In this document: piece after piece, positions 45,037-54,470 of the stretch | Position numbering within the stretch: position 1 is the stretch's first letter | How the letters are laid out: the number at the start of each line of letters is the position of its first letter | From: Roseibium algicola | GTDB lineage: Bacteria; Pseudomonadota; Alphaproteobacteria; Rhizobiales; Stappiaceae | Assembly: GCF_001999245.1 (NCBI RefSeq) | Contig: NZ_CP019630.1 | Span: 3,811,001 to 3,875,000, forward strand | DNA length: 64,000 nt | Reading direction: 5' to 3' | Notes under the pieces: generated by a model | Databases searched by the model: none | What the model was told of the DNA's origin: nothing | The model's input: the letters and a program-made list of their open reading frames with translations, nothing else | Program-made: the position numbers and the translations under genes

Positions 45037-45984
45037 ATGTCCGACACCCCGATAGACCGAGTAGCAAAGGCAACGCCGCCCACCGTTGCCGCGAAAATCC
45101 GAGGGCTTTCCGACCGTACGATTGCCTGGCTTTTTGTCGCTCCGACAATTTTCCTGCTGCTTGCGGTCAATATCTTCCCGCTGATCTGGACGATCAATCT
45201 CAGTTTCACGAATTTCCGCGCCAATCGGCCCAACCGCGATGTCGAATACATCGGCCTGCGCAATTACGAGCGCATCCTAACCGATGGCGACATCTGGCTG
45301 ACCATGCAGGCGACCGCGCATTTCCTGTTCTGGACCATCGTCCTGCAGGTGCTGATCGGTTTCACACTGGCCTGGCTGATCAACCGGAAATTCAAGGGCA
45401 ACGATCTGTGGACCACCCTGATTGTGCTGCCGATGATGTTGTCGCCGGCCGTTGTCGGCAATTTCTGGACCTTTCTCTACCAGCCGCAGATCGGTCTCTT
45501 CAATTACGGTGTGTCCTTCTTCACCGGGGTCGATCCGGCATCCTTCCAGATGATCGGCGACGTGGCGCTCGCGCCCTGGGCCATCGTGATTGTCGACACC
45601 TGGATGTGGACCCCCTTCGTGATGCTCATCTGTCTGGCAGGCCTGCGATCGATACCGGACTATATCTACGAGGCCGCGGAAATCGATCGGGCCAGCAAGT
45701 GGCGCCAGTTCTGGACGATCACTGTGCCCATGGTGCTGCCCTTCCTCATGCTGGCAGTCCTGTTCCGCGGCATCGAGAACTTCAAGATGTTCGATCTTGT
45801 GGTGCAGCTCACCGGCGGTGGCCCAGGCTCCGTGACCGAACTCACCTCCATCAACCTGAAGCGTGAAGCCTTCGAGAAGTGGCGCACCGGCTATGCCTCC
45901 GCCTACGCGATCGTCCTGTTCGTGACTGTCTTCGGCCTCGCCTCGATCTACGTCAAAGCCCTGAACAAGGTGAAGGAAAGATGA
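45037..45984 (+). CDS. ABC transporter permease (MalF type)
   Basis: Permease of 315 residues with six membrane segments (IAWLFVAPTIFLLLAVNIFPL first) and the EAA loop YIYEAAEIDRASKWRQF. It has the larger N-terminal extension of MalF-type subunits. The ATG at 45037 is preceded by AAGAAGAG. Its stop overlaps the next permease (ATGA). Confidence 0.9.
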   Translation: MSDTPIDRVAKATPPTVAAKIRGLSDRTIAWLFVAPTIFLLLAVNIFPLIWTINLSFTNFRANRPNRDVEYIGLRNYERILTDGDIWLTMQATAHFLFWTIVLQVLIGFTLAWLINRKFKGNDLWTTLIVLPMMLSPAVVGNFWTFLYQPQIGLFNYGVSFFTGVDPASFQMIGDVALAPWAIVIVDTWMWTPFVMLICLAGLRSIPDYIYEAAEIDRASKWRQFWTITVPMVLPFLMLAVLFRGIENFKMFDLVVQLTGGGPGSVTELTSINLKREAFEKWRTGYASAYAIVLFVTVFGLASIYVKALNKVKER

Positions 45985-46922
45985 GCAGCTATTCCATCAC
46001 AGAACCGTCTTCGCGGCAGAAGTGGGTGGCCGGGTTGCTGGTCATCGCCTACGCGGTCATCACCCTGCTGCCGCTGGTCTGGATCCTGACGACAGGGTTC
46101 AAGTCTCCGGTCGATGCCATCGCCTATCCTCCGAAGGTGCTCTTCGAGCCGTCTCTGGAAGGCTACGTCAACCTCTTCACCACCCGCACCCGCGTATCGC
46201 CGGAACAGCTTCAGGCCCTGCCGCCGCCCGCTACCTGGTACGAGGAAATCGTGCGTAACCGCGACATGGTGATCGCGGGCCCCTCCCGCTACGGCGAAAG
46301 GTTCCTGAATTCGGTCATTATCGGATTTGGCTCCACCTTCCTGTCGGTGTTCCTCGGAACGCTCGCCGCCTATGCCTTTTCAAGGTTCAAGGTGCCGCTG
46401 AAGGACGACCTGCTGTTCTTCATCCTGTCGACAAGAATGATGCCGCCGATCGCGGTCGCGATCCCGATCTTCCTGATGTTCCGCACCCTTGGGCTGTCGG
46501 ATACGCACCTGGGCATGATCCTGCTCTATACGGCGGTCAATATCTCGCTTGCGGTCTGGCTGCTGAAGGGCTTCATCGACGAGATCCCGCGAGAATACGA
46601 GGAAGCGGCGCTGATCGACGGCTACACCCGCTTCCAGGCATTCTACAAGGTGGTGTTGCCGCAGGCGGCAACGGGCATCGCCTCCACTGCCATCTTCTGC
46701 CTGATCTTCTCGTGGAACGAATATGCCTTCGCGGTGCTGCTGACTTCCGGCACGGCACAGACGGCTCCCCCCTTCATTCCGACCATCATCGGCGTCGGCG
46801 GCCAGGACTGGCCGGCGGTCGCGGCAGGGGCAACCCTGTTCCTGGTGCCGGTCATGGTCTTCACCATCCTGCTTCGCAAACATCTCCTGCGCGGCATCAC
46901 CTTCGGAGCGGTCCGCAAATGA
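45981..46922 (+). CDS. ABC transporter permease (MalG type)
   Basis: Permease of 313 residues. An unusually long periplasmic loop (about residues 60-95, PPKVLFEPSLEGYVNLF to ATWYEEIVRN) lies between the first and second membrane segments. The EAA loop reads YEEAALIDGYTRFQAF, and the end LLRGITFGAVRK is typical. The longest frame starts at 45879, but that part overlaps the first permease. The ATG at 45981 overlaps its stop. Confidence 0.9.
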   Translation: MSSYSITEPSSRQKWVAGLLVIAYAVITLLPLVWILTTGFKSPVDAIAYPPKVLFEPSLEGYVNLFTTRTRVSPEQLQALPPPATWYEEIVRNRDMVIAGPSRYGERFLNSVIIGFGSTFLSVFLGTLAAYAFSRFKVPLKDDLLFFILSTRMMPPIAVAIPIFLMFRTLGLSDTHLGMILLYTAVNISLAVWLLKGFIDEIPREYEEAALIDGYTRFQAFYKVVLPQAATGIASTAIFCLIFSWNEYAFAVLLTSGTAQTAPPFIPTIIGVGGQDWPAVAAGATLFLVPVMVFTILLRKHLLRGITFGAVRK

Positions 46923-47110
46923 TCAGCGATTTCATGAGCGGCCTCGTCCGCCTGCGCCGCGGGTCCTGGGAAATGCTCGCATCCCTTCTGATCGCCATTG
47001 GTGTGATCATGCTGATGCAGCCGGTCTTCCTGTGGGCCTACACCTATTCCTTCATCGTCACGCTGACCGGAACAGTCATGTTCATCATCGTCAGCCACTT
47101 TCCGGAGTGA
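46919..47110 (+). CDS. Small membrane protein of the ABC operon
   Basis: Protein of 63 residues with two hydrophobic segments (SLLIAIGVIMLMQPVFLWAY and SFIVTLTGTVMFIIVSHF). The start overlaps the permease stop (ATGA) and the stop lies 5 bp before the preferred start of the next ATPase gene. Small membrane proteins at this operon position occur in rhizobial glycerol-type importers (GlpU-like context). Homology to GlpU is not claimed. It may be an accessory of the permease. Confidence 0.75.
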   Translation: MISDFMSGLVRLRRGSWEMLASLLIAIGVIMLMQPVFLWAYTYSFIVTLTGTVMFIIVSHFPE

Positions 47111-47115
47111 CTGTC

Positions 47116-48213
47116 TTGGCAGAGATCGTAATCAGAAACCTTCGGAAGGAATTCGGCGACTTCACTGCCGTGCAGTCGTCTTCCTTCAAGATCGAGGACG
47201 GTGAGTTCTTCATGCTTCTGGGGCCGTCCGGCTGCGGCAAGACCACCACCTTGCGCATGATCGCCGGGCTGGAGCTGCCGACGTCAGGCGAGATCTATAT
47301 CGACGGCGAGGAGGTCGGCCAACGGCCGGCGAGCCAGCGCGATATTGCCTTTGTCTTCCAGATGTTCGCCCTCTACCCGCACATGAATGTGCGCAAGAAC
47401 ATCTCCTATCCGCTGGTCAGCCAGGGCATGCCGAAACATCAGGTTGCCGAGAAGGTGGCGGAAGTTGCCCGCATTCTCGGGATCGAGAAGATCCTCGACC
47501 GGCCGGTGGGCGGGCTTTCCGGCGGCGACCGCCAGCGTGTCGCGCTCGGCCGGGCCATCGTCCGGGATCCGAAAGCCTTCATGATGGACGAGCCGCTCGG
47601 TGCGCTCGATGCGGAGTTCCGCGAGCATATGGCCGAGGAGCTGCGGGCGCTGCATGACCGCATGGGCGCCACCACTGTCTATGTCACCCACGACCAGCTG
47701 GAGGCCATGCAGATGGGCGACAAGATCGTGGTCATGAACCATGGCGTCATCGAGCAGTTCGGCACGCCGCAGGATATCTACGACAAGCCGGCAACCATGT
47801 TCGTTGCCGACTTCATCGGCTCGCCGCCGATGAACTTCCTGCGCTTTCACGGCGAGGTCCATGCGGGCGCATCCAAGGTGATGATGCATCACGAGGAACT
47901 GGACGTGCCGCGGCTGATGGAACCCTTTGAAGGCGACATGGTCTTCGGCATCCGTCCGGAGCACATCACGCTCAACGACAGCGGATCCTACCGGGGCGAG
48001 GTTCTGGCCGCCGAATATCTCGGCACCACGCAGATCGTCACGTTGAAGACCACCTCCGGTGAGCTGAAGGCCCGCATTCCCTCAGACCAGCCTGTTCGCG
48101 CCGGCGAATTTGTCGGACTCGAATTCAACGGGTCAACGGTGACGCTGTTCGACAATCAGTCGGGGCGGGCGCTGCGGTCGGAACTGAACGAGGGAGTGCT
48201 TGCTCATGGCTGA
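47116..48213 (+). CDS. ABC transporter ATP-binding protein, first of two
   Basis: UgpC/MalK-type ATPase of 365 residues with Walker A GPSGCGKTT, signature LSGGDRQRVALGRA, Walker B FMMDEPLGALDA, H-loop THDQLEAMQ and a C-terminal TOBE region (VFGIRPEHITLND). A GTG at 47107 overlaps the small gene's stop but has no ribosome-binding site. The TTG at 47116 has GGAG at eight bases and is preferred. With the following gene it forms a two-ATPase importer, as in glycerol GlpST. Confidence 0.85.
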   Translation: MAEIVIRNLRKEFGDFTAVQSSSFKIEDGEFFMLLGPSGCGKTTTLRMIAGLELPTSGEIYIDGEEVGQRPASQRDIAFVFQMFALYPHMNVRKNISYPLVSQGMPKHQVAEKVAEVARILGIEKILDRPVGGLSGGDRQRVALGRAIVRDPKAFMMDEPLGALDAEFREHMAEELRALHDRMGATTVYVTHDQLEAMQMGDKIVVMNHGVIEQFGTPQDIYDKPATMFVADFIGSPPMNFLRFHGEVHAGASKVMMHHEELDVPRLMEPFEGDMVFGIRPEHITLNDSGSYRGEVLAAEYLGTTQIVTLKTTSGELKARIPSDQPVRAGEFVGLEFNGSTVTLFDNQSGRALRSELNEGVLAHG

Positions 48214-49201
48214 AGTCAGGCTGTCAGGCCTCACCAAGCGGTTCAGCGATACGCTCGCTGTCGATGAGGTGAGCATGAACATCCCCAACGGCGCCTTCGT
48301 GACGCTGCTGGGGCCGACGGGGGCCGGAAAGACCACCATTCTGCGTCTGATCGCGGGACTGGAACAGCCGGACGCGGGCGACGTCGTCATCGCGGGGCGG
48401 TCGGTGGTTGGCGACACACCGGCGCAGCGCAACGTTGCCATGGTGTTCCAGCAATATTCGCTCTATCCGCACATGAGCGTGCGGGAGAACCTGGCATTTC
48501 CGCTTCGCTCGCCCTTGCTCAAGACGCCTGCGGACGAGATCGACCGCAAGGTTGCCGAAGTGGCCGAAGTCTTGCGCATTTCGCACAAGCTTGCCAACAA
48601 GGCGACCAACCTTTCCGGCGGCGAAATGCAGCGGGTGTCCATCGGCCGGGCGCTGGTACGCGATCCGTCCATCTATCTCATGGATGAACCGCTTTCCTCG
48701 CTCGATGCGAAGCTGCGTTCGGACCTGCGCATCGAGTTGAAGCGCATCCAGGAAAGCCTGGGGGCGACGTTGCTTTACGTGACCCATGACCAGATCGAGG
48801 CCATGACCATGGCAACGCACGTCGGAGTTCTCGATCATGGCCGCCTGGTGCAATTCGGGTCGCCGCGCGAGATCTACGAGAACCCGGTCAATCTCTATGT
48901 CGCCGGGCGTCTCGGCCAGCCACGCATCAACGTGCTGCCGGCCGATCTTTTTGCCGGTGCGCCGAGCGGTGCCAAGACCATCGGCCTGCGCCCGGAGCAT
49001 ATCGCGCAAGGCGAGGGCAAGGTCTCGGAAGTTCGCCGGGTCGAACATCTGGGTGATCAGACCCGGCTGCATCTATCTCTGGATGGACATTCCGTCGTAA
49101 CGCTGTCAGACAGCCACACCGCCCTGGAACCGGGCGACACTCTCGCCATTCAACCAAGAAATCCGCTTTTCTTCGACGCCAGCGGCGCTCGCATTTCCTG
49201 A
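48206..49201 (+). CDS. ABC transporter ATP-binding protein, second of two
   Basis: ATPase of 331 residues with Walker A GPTGAGKTT, signature LSGGEMQRVSIGRA, Walker B YLMDEPLSSLDA and H-loop THDQIEAMT. It differs clearly from the first ATPase: the P-loop uses TGAG instead of SGCG, and the TOBE region (TIGLRPEHIAQGEG) is shorter. It overlaps the first ATPase gene by 8 bp. A heterodimeric ATPase is expected, as the operon encodes two different permeases and two ATPases. Confidence 0.9.
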   Translation: MAEVRLSGLTKRFSDTLAVDEVSMNIPNGAFVTLLGPTGAGKTTILRLIAGLEQPDAGDVVIAGRSVVGDTPAQRNVAMVFQQYSLYPHMSVRENLAFPLRSPLLKTPADEIDRKVAEVAEVLRISHKLANKATNLSGGEMQRVSIGRALVRDPSIYLMDEPLSSLDAKLRSDLRIELKRIQESLGATLLYVTHDQIEAMTMATHVGVLDHGRLVQFGSPREIYENPVNLYVAGRLGQPRINVLPADLFAGAPSGAKTIGLRPEHIAQGEGKVSEVRRVEHLGDQTRLHLSLDGHSVVTLSDSHTALEPGDTLAIQPRNPLFFDASGARIS

Positions 49202-49212
49202 GGAGACGGGAC

Positions 49213-50859
49213 ATGAAGCAATTCATCAATACCAAGGAAACGCTCGTCACCGAAGCGATTGACGGCATGCTGCGCACGGCCGGCGGGCGGCTCGCCCGTC
49301 TCGACGGCTATCCGCATATCAAGGTGGTGGTGCGCACCGACTGGGACAAATCCAAGGTGGCGCTGGTCTCCGGCGGCGGCTCTGGGCATGAGCCGAGCCA
49401 TGCAGGTTTCGTCGGCCAGGGCATGCTGACGGCGGCCGTCTGCGGCGAGGTGTTTGCCTCGCCCTCCGTGGATGCCGTGCTGGCGGGCATTCTGGCCGTC
49501 ACCGGCAAGGCCGGCTGCCTGCTGATCGTCAAGAACTACACCGGCGACCGGCTGAACTTCGGTCTTGCGGCCGAGCGGGCTCGCTCCTTCGGACTGAAGG
49601 TCAACATGGTGATCGTCGATGACGACGTTGCCCTGCCAGACCTGCCGCAGGCACGCGGTGTCGCCGGTACGCTGTTCGTGCACAAGATCGCCGGAGCGCT
49701 TGCCGATCAGGGCGCGGATCTGGAAACCATTACCGAGGCGGCGAAGAAAACCATCGGCGGTGCGATCTCGATCGGCATGTCGCTGGACACCTGCACGGTG
49801 CCTGGCTCGCCCAAGGAAGACCGGATTGCCCATGGCAAGGCGGAACTCGGGCTTGGCATTCATGGCGAGGCGGGGATCGAGCAGGTTGACTATTCGAATG
49901 CCCGTGCCGCCATGGCGATGGTGGTGGACCGGCTTGCACCGAACCTCGCACCCGGACCTCATGTGGCGATCGTGAACAATCTGGGCAGCACGACACCTCT
50001 TGAAATGTCGGTGCTTCTGGAAGAGCTCACGGCCTCGCGCATCGGCAGCCAGATCCGCTGGGTCATCGGCCCGGCCGCCATGATGACCTCGCTCGACATG
50101 CACGGGTTCTCCGTGTCGCTGCTGCCGGTCGGCAAGACGGAAGAAGCCCTGCTGCAGGCGCCGGTCGCACCCTGGGCGTGGCCCGGTTGTCTGGCGCTTG
50201 GCGCTGTGTCGGTGCTGCCGCTGCCGGACGGTCTGACGCCGATCCAGCCGCTGCCGTCCAAGAACCCGGAGACGCGGAAGTTCATCGAACGCTGCTGCGA
50301 CATCCTGATCGCGGCCGAGGACGATCTCAATGCGCTTGATGCCAAGTCGGGCGACGGCGATACCGGCAGCACGCTTGCCACCGCCGCCCGGGCGCTGGTG
50401 AAGGCGCTCGACCGGTTGCCGCTGGCGGATCTCACCCAGCTTTATCGCGCTATCGGTCTGGAACTCAGCCAGACGATGGGCGGGTCTTCCGGTGTCCTGC
50501 TGGCGATCTTCTTTGCCGCTGCCGGCGATGCGTCCTCCAGCGGCCGTGGGGCCATTGGAGCGCTGAAAGCGGGTCTTGACCGGATCATGCAGGTGGGCGG
50601 CGCCCAGCCGGGTGACCGCACCATGATCGATGCTCTGCTGCCGGCGCTCAACGCTCTGGAAAACGGTGTCGAGGCGGCTGCTGCCGAAGCCCGTCAGGGC
50701 GCGGACGCCACGTCGCGGATCACGCGGGCGCGCGCGGGCAGGGCATCCTATGTCTCGGAGGCGAACCTCTCCGGTCACAACGATCCGGGCGCGGAGGCCG
50801 TCGCCCGGCTGTTCGAGCAACTGACCCTCTCACCGGCCCTTAACTCCAAGTCCGCGTAG
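49213..50859 (+). CDS. Dihydroxyacetone kinase, DhaK-DhaL fusion
   Basis: ATP-dependent kinase of 548 residues. The N-terminal DhaK part (VSGGGSGHEPSHAGFVGQGM; substrate-binding histidine at residue 217 in GLGIHGEAG) covers about 1-335. The C-terminal DhaL part has the Mg-ATP motif DAKSGDGDTGSTL and GGSSGVL. It phosphorylates dihydroxyacetone, or a tetrulose such as erythrulose in some relatives. It follows the ATPases after 11 bp and ends the operon before a strong hairpin, so the imported solute is probably dihydroxyacetone or a compound converted to it. Confidence 0.9.
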   Translation: MKQFINTKETLVTEAIDGMLRTAGGRLARLDGYPHIKVVVRTDWDKSKVALVSGGGSGHEPSHAGFVGQGMLTAAVCGEVFASPSVDAVLAGILAVTGKAGCLLIVKNYTGDRLNFGLAAERARSFGLKVNMVIVDDDVALPDLPQARGVAGTLFVHKIAGALADQGADLETITEAAKKTIGGAISIGMSLDTCTVPGSPKEDRIAHGKAELGLGIHGEAGIEQVDYSNARAAMAMVVDRLAPNLAPGPHVAIVNNLGSTTPLEMSVLLEELTASRIGSQIRWVIGPAAMMTSLDMHGFSVSLLPVGKTEEALLQAPVAPWAWPGCLALGAVSVLPLPDGLTPIQPLPSKNPETRKFIERCCDILIAAEDDLNALDAKSGDGDTGSTLATAARALVKALDRLPLADLTQLYRAIGLELSQTMGGSSGVLLAIFFAAAGDASSSGRGAIGALKAGLDRIMQVGGAQPGDRTMIDALLPALNALENGVEAAAAEARQGADATSRITRARAGRASYVSEANLSGHNDPGAEAVARLFEQLTLSPALNSKSA

Positions 50860-50870
50860 GCCGGCACCTG

Positions 50871-50907
50871 ACCGGCAGGCCGGGCTTCGAGCCCACGGCC
50901 TGCCGGT
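50871..50907 (+). terminator. Hairpin terminator of the ABC-kinase operon
   Basis: Eleven-bp perfect stem ACCGGCAGGCC / GGCCTGCCGGT with an inner GGGC-TTCG-AGCCC loop, 11 bp after the kinase stop, followed by CTTTCCC. A strong structure with a weak T-run. Confidence 0.7.
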
Positions 50908-51333
50908 GCTTTCCCTGATTTTCCATTCCATTGAGCCAGCCCCTGGTCGCGTGTCCACGCCAATGGTGTTCCGGCGTTCGGATAACCCGCAAGTCCCGGG
51001 ACATTGCGATCTCCGGCAGGCTTTCCACAAATTCCCGTTGGCTTGATGCTACCGCCTTGATGCCCTTGCGTTAGGTAAGGTGCCTGTCGTCATGCCGGCT
51101 GGCGGGTCTTCCTTTGCAGGAAGTGGCAGGGTTGATGATAAAGACGTTTTCTGTCCATTCTTCTCACGGAAACCCTTGCCTTCGGGATTGATCCATCACA
51201 AACTCCGGCAAATTTTACGGGATCTTGTGATGCTTTTGCGGCTGACCAGAATGTATAACTTTCCGATTGGTCGCCTGCATGCAAAGCTCAGGGCGAAGGG
51301 AGTGAACCAGGTCGCCAAATAGAGCTTGAAAAA

Positions 51334-51350
51334 AGTTATGTAATATAACT
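51334..51350. promoter_or_regulatory. MarR-type operator candidate upstream of TRAP operon
   Basis: AGTTAT-N5-ATAACT, a perfect dyad in AT-rich DNA 73 bp upstream of the TRAP binding-protein start. It matches GGTATGAGATATAAC at 54471-54485 in 12 of 15 positions, supporting a shared regulator. Confidence 0.6.
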
Positions 51351-51422
51351 ATTATAGATCATCATCTGATCGGAGGGAGGAATCCGGTCAGGTTTTGAAG
51401 TTGATCGAACAGGGAGGAAACC

Positions 51423-52463
51423 ATGATCAACTTGCATAAGCAGTTTGCCAAACTGGCTGTGGCTGCGACTGTCTCCGCAATCGCACTTGGCGGGAGCATG
51501 TCGTCCACACTTGCGCAGGAAGTCACGCTGCGCCTGCACCAGTTCCTGCCGGCTCAGGCCAATGTACCCAAGAACGTTCTCGACCCCTGGGCCGACAAGA
51601 TCGAAGCGGAATCCGGTGGACGCATCAAGATCGAGCGTTATCCGGCCATGCAGCTGGGCGGCAAGCCGCCGGAGCTGATCGATCAGGTCGTCGATGGTGT
51701 CGTTGATATCGTCTGGACCGTTGCCGGTTATACCCCGGGCCGCTTCCCGCGCGCAGAAGTGTTCGAGCTTCCGTTCACGATGACGGATGCGGAGACCATG
51801 TCCCGCGCCTACTGGAAGCTTGCCGAAGAAACGATGATGGATGAGGACTTCGCGCGCTTCAAGCCGCTGGCCCTCTGGGTTCATGGTCCTGGTGTCATCC
51901 ACTCCAGCAAGCCGATCGTCGCGCTGTCCGACCTGAACGGCGTCAAGCTGCGTGCACCGACCCGTGTCACCAACAAGCTGTTCTCCAATCTGGGTGCAAC
52001 GCCGATCGGCATGCCGGTTCCGGCCATTCCGGAAGCTCTCAGCAAGGGTGTTGTCGATGCGACGGTTATTCCGTGGGAAGTCGTCGGCGCGCTGAAGGTG
52101 AACGAGCTGGTCAAGAACCATACCGAGTTTCCGGGCAAGGCGCTCTACACCACGTCCTTCATCTTCGGGATGAACAAGGACAAGTACGACAGCCTGCCGG
52201 ACGACCTGAAGGCCATCATCGACGCAAACTCCGGTGAGGAATTCTCTGCCTTCGCCGGCAAGCAGATGCAGGCCGATGATGCCGGCCCGCGGGCCGCAGC
52301 CGTGGAGATGGGCAACAACATCATCACGCTGACGGACGAGCAGGCTGCCGAGTGGGAAGCCGCCGCTCAGGGCACCATCGACGAGTGGTACGCCGAAATG
52401 GATGCCAAGGGCATCGACGGCAAGGCGCTGCAGGCCCGTGCCGAAGCGCTGATGGCCAACTGA
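51423..52463 (+). CDS. TRAP transporter substrate-binding protein (DctP)
   Basis: DctP-family periplasmic protein of 346 residues. A signal peptide ends near MSSTLAQE. The TRAP signatures LSDLNGVKLRAPTRVTNKLF (anion-binding arginine) and GMPVPAIPEALSKGVVDATV are present. Strong GGGAGG before the ATG. Adjacent hydroxycinnamate genes make an aromatic acid such as coumarate or ferulate the likely ligand, as for TarP of Rhodopseudomonas. It would hand the ligand to the two membrane subunits that follow. Confidence 0.9.
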   Translation: MINLHKQFAKLAVAATVSAIALGGSMSSTLAQEVTLRLHQFLPAQANVPKNVLDPWADKIEAESGGRIKIERYPAMQLGGKPPELIDQVVDGVVDIVWTVAGYTPGRFPRAEVFELPFTMTDAETMSRAYWKLAEETMMDEDFARFKPLALWVHGPGVIHSSKPIVALSDLNGVKLRAPTRVTNKLFSNLGATPIGMPVPAIPEALSKGVVDATVIPWEVVGALKVNELVKNHTEFPGKALYTTSFIFGMNKDKYDSLPDDLKAIIDANSGEEFSAFAGKQMQADDAGPRAAAVEMGNNIITLTDEQAAEWEAAAQGTIDEWYAEMDAKGIDGKALQARAEALMAN

Positions 52464-52476
52464 CCGTCATGAAGCA

Positions 52477-52505
52477 GCCCTCCGGAACCAGGTGTTCCGG
52501 AGGGC
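52477..52505 (+). terminator. Hairpin between TRAP dctP and dctQ
   Basis: Perfect 12-bp stem GCCCTCCGGAAC / GTTCCGGAGGGC with a 5-nt loop, 14 bp after the dctP stop. No T-run. Same placement as the hairpins after other binding-protein genes in this window. Confidence 0.7.
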
Positions 52506-52529
52506 ATCCTTCGACAGGATACACGTAAA

Positions 52530-53117
52530 ATGCTGCTCACTCTGGTGGAGCGTCTCGCGCGCTTCATGGCGATCCTTGGCGGTCTGGTTCTGACAGCGCT
52601 GATCGGGCTGACCTGTGTCAGCGTGCTTGGCCGCGGGCTGAACACATTCGGTCATTCTGAATTCATGACCTCGCTGTCCGAAAGCGCCGCCAACGCGCTG
52701 ATCGCGACCGGTGTCGGTCCGGTTTCCGGCGATTTCGAGCTGGTCGAGGCGGGGATCAGCTTCACCATTTTCGCCTTTCTGCCCATCTGTCAGCTTAAGC
52801 GGGGGCACGCCACCGTGGACGTTTTCGCCGGCAGTTTTCCGCGCTGGATGAACCGGTGGCTGGAAGTCGTGTGGGAGGTTCTCCTCAGCTTGCTGATCTT
52901 CCTGATCACCTGGCGGCTGTTTGTCGGCATGGAAGACAAGATCCGCTACAACGAAACCACCTTCCTGCTGCAGTTTCCGATCTGGTGGGCCTTCGCGCTC
53001 AGCTTTGCCGCCGCCGCTGTTGCCTCCGTCGTCGCGCTCTACTGCGCCGTCGCCAAGGTGCTTGAACTGATCACCGGCCGGCGTTTCACGCCCGATGCCG
53101 AGGGAGGGGTCCATTGA
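52530..53117 (+). CDS. TRAP transporter small membrane subunit (DctQ)
   Basis: Protein of 195 residues with four membrane segments and the family motif FTIFAFLPICQLKRGHATVDVF. An insertion of about 25 residues (SEFMTSLSESAANALIATGV) lies between the first and second segments. It overlaps dctM by 4 bp. Confidence 0.88.
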   Translation: MLLTLVERLARFMAILGGLVLTALIGLTCVSVLGRGLNTFGHSEFMTSLSESAANALIATGVGPVSGDFELVEAGISFTIFAFLPICQLKRGHATVDVFAGSFPRWMNRWLEVVWEVLLSLLIFLITWRLFVGMEDKIRYNETTFLLQFPIWWAFALSFAAAAVASVVALYCAVAKVLELITGRRFTPDAEGGVH

Positions 53118-54430
53118 GCCTGCTTGAACTCGGCTATCTGTCGTTTCCCGTTCTTCTGCTGCTTATCTTCCTGCGGGCGCCGATCGGCCTTGCCATGATG
53201 ATTTGCGGTCTGGGTGGTCTCTATCTTGCGACCGGCAGTTCCAACATCATTCTCGCCAAGCTGAAGTCGGAGACCTATTCCACCTTCTCCAGCTACTCGC
53301 TGACGATCATTCCGATGTTCCTGCTGATGGGGCAGTTCGCGACCCACTCCGGCATGTCGTCGTCTCTCTTCAAGGCCGCCGAAAGCTGGCTCGGCCACCG
53401 CAAGGGCGGTGTTGCCATGGCTGCGGTCGGGGCCTGCGCGGGCTTTGGCGCCATCTGCGGATCGTCACTGGCAACCGCCGCAACCATGAGCCGTGTCGCC
53501 CTGCCGGAACTGCGCCGCTACGGCTATTCCGGCGGCTTTTCGACGGCAACGCTGGCCGCCGGCGGCACGCTCGGCATTCTCATTCCGCCGTCGGTCATCC
53601 TGGTGATCTATGCCATCCTGACCGAACAGAACATCGCCAAGCTGTTCCTGGCTGCCTTCATTCCGGGCATCCTGGCGGCCATCGGCTACATGATCACCAT
53701 CTCGATCTATGTCCGCCTCAACCCCGGCTCCGCCGGAACGCGTGAGCCGGTGCCTTATGCGGAGCGCATGCGTGCGCTGATGGATGTCTGGCCTGTGCTG
53801 CTGGTCTTCGGTCTCGTGGTCGGCGGCATCTATCTGGGCTGGTTCACCCCGACCGAGGGCGCTGCCGTCGGTGCGGCCGGAACGGGCATCATCGCGCTCA
53901 TTTCCGGTAACCTGACCTGGAAGGTCTTTGTCGACAGCATGATCCAGACGGCCATGAGCACGGCGATGATTTTCTTCATCGTGCTCGGTGCCGGCTTCTA
54001 CAACAGCTTCCTGGCACTCAGTCAGTTGCCGCAGGAACTCTCCGGCTGGGTCGTTGGCCAGGGCTTCAGTCCGCTTGTCGTACTGACACTGATCCTGCTG
54101 TTCTACCTGGTCTTCGGCTGTCTGATGGACAGCCTGTCGATGATCCTTCTGACCATCCCGATCTTCTTTCCGGTGATCAGCGTGCTCGACTTCGGCATGA
54201 GCCCGGAACACGTTGCCATCTGGTTCGGTATCCTGGTGCTGATCGTTGTCGAGGTGGGGCTGATAACACCGCCCGTCGGCATGAACCTTTTCATCATCAA
54301 CGCGATGGATCGGTCGACGCCGATGAAGGAGACCTACAAGGCGGTTCTCTGGTTCGTGACGTCCGACATAGTCCGCGTGATCCTGTTGGTCCTCTTTCCG
54401 TCAATCACCCTGTTCCTTCTGGCTGGCTAA
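53114..54430 (+). CDS. TRAP transporter large membrane subunit (DctM)
   Basis: Channel subunit of 438 residues with about 12 membrane segments. Family signatures include GFGAICGSSLATAATMSRVALPELRRYGY and TLAAGGTLGILIPPSVILVIYAIL. The start is TTG, overlapping the dctQ stop (TTGA) with GGGAGGGG upstream. It completes the sodium-coupled importer. Confidence 0.92.
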   Translation: MSLLELGYLSFPVLLLLIFLRAPIGLAMMICGLGGLYLATGSSNIILAKLKSETYSTFSSYSLTIIPMFLLMGQFATHSGMSSSLFKAAESWLGHRKGGVAMAAVGACAGFGAICGSSLATAATMSRVALPELRRYGYSGGFSTATLAAGGTLGILIPPSVILVIYAILTEQNIAKLFLAAFIPGILAAIGYMITISIYVRLNPGSAGTREPVPYAERMRALMDVWPVLLVFGLVVGGIYLGWFTPTEGAAVGAAGTGIIALISGNLTWKVFVDSMIQTAMSTAMIFFIVLGAGFYNSFLALSQLPQELSGWVVGQGFSPLVVLTLILLFYLVFGCLMDSLSMILLTIPIFFPVISVLDFGMSPEHVAIWFGILVLIVVEVGLITPPVGMNLFIINAMDRSTPMKETYKAVLWFVTSDIVRVILLVLFPSITLFLLAG

Positions 54431-54470
54431 CCCAGCCGGAAGGAGTGCGCCCTTTCGGCGTATCAAAATA

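Larger units (their letters stand above)
50860..51422. other. Intergenic region between kinase and TRAP operon
   Basis: A 563-bp gap. It holds the terminator at 50871-50907 and the MarR-like inverted repeat at 51334-51350. Short frames in the middle (for example around 51080-51322) show no family features and no ribosome-binding site, so no gene is called. Confidence 0.5.

Noticed and set aside
49150..50820. Minus-strand open frame of 556 codons opposite the kinase gene
   Set aside because: The plus-strand frame contains all DhaK and DhaL motifs. The minus frame is arginine/histidine-rich shadow sequence.
51080..51322. Small gene of 80 codons in the kinase-TRAP gap
   Set aside because: No Shine-Dalgarno, no hydrophobic or domain pattern, and an amino-acid composition unlike its neighbours.
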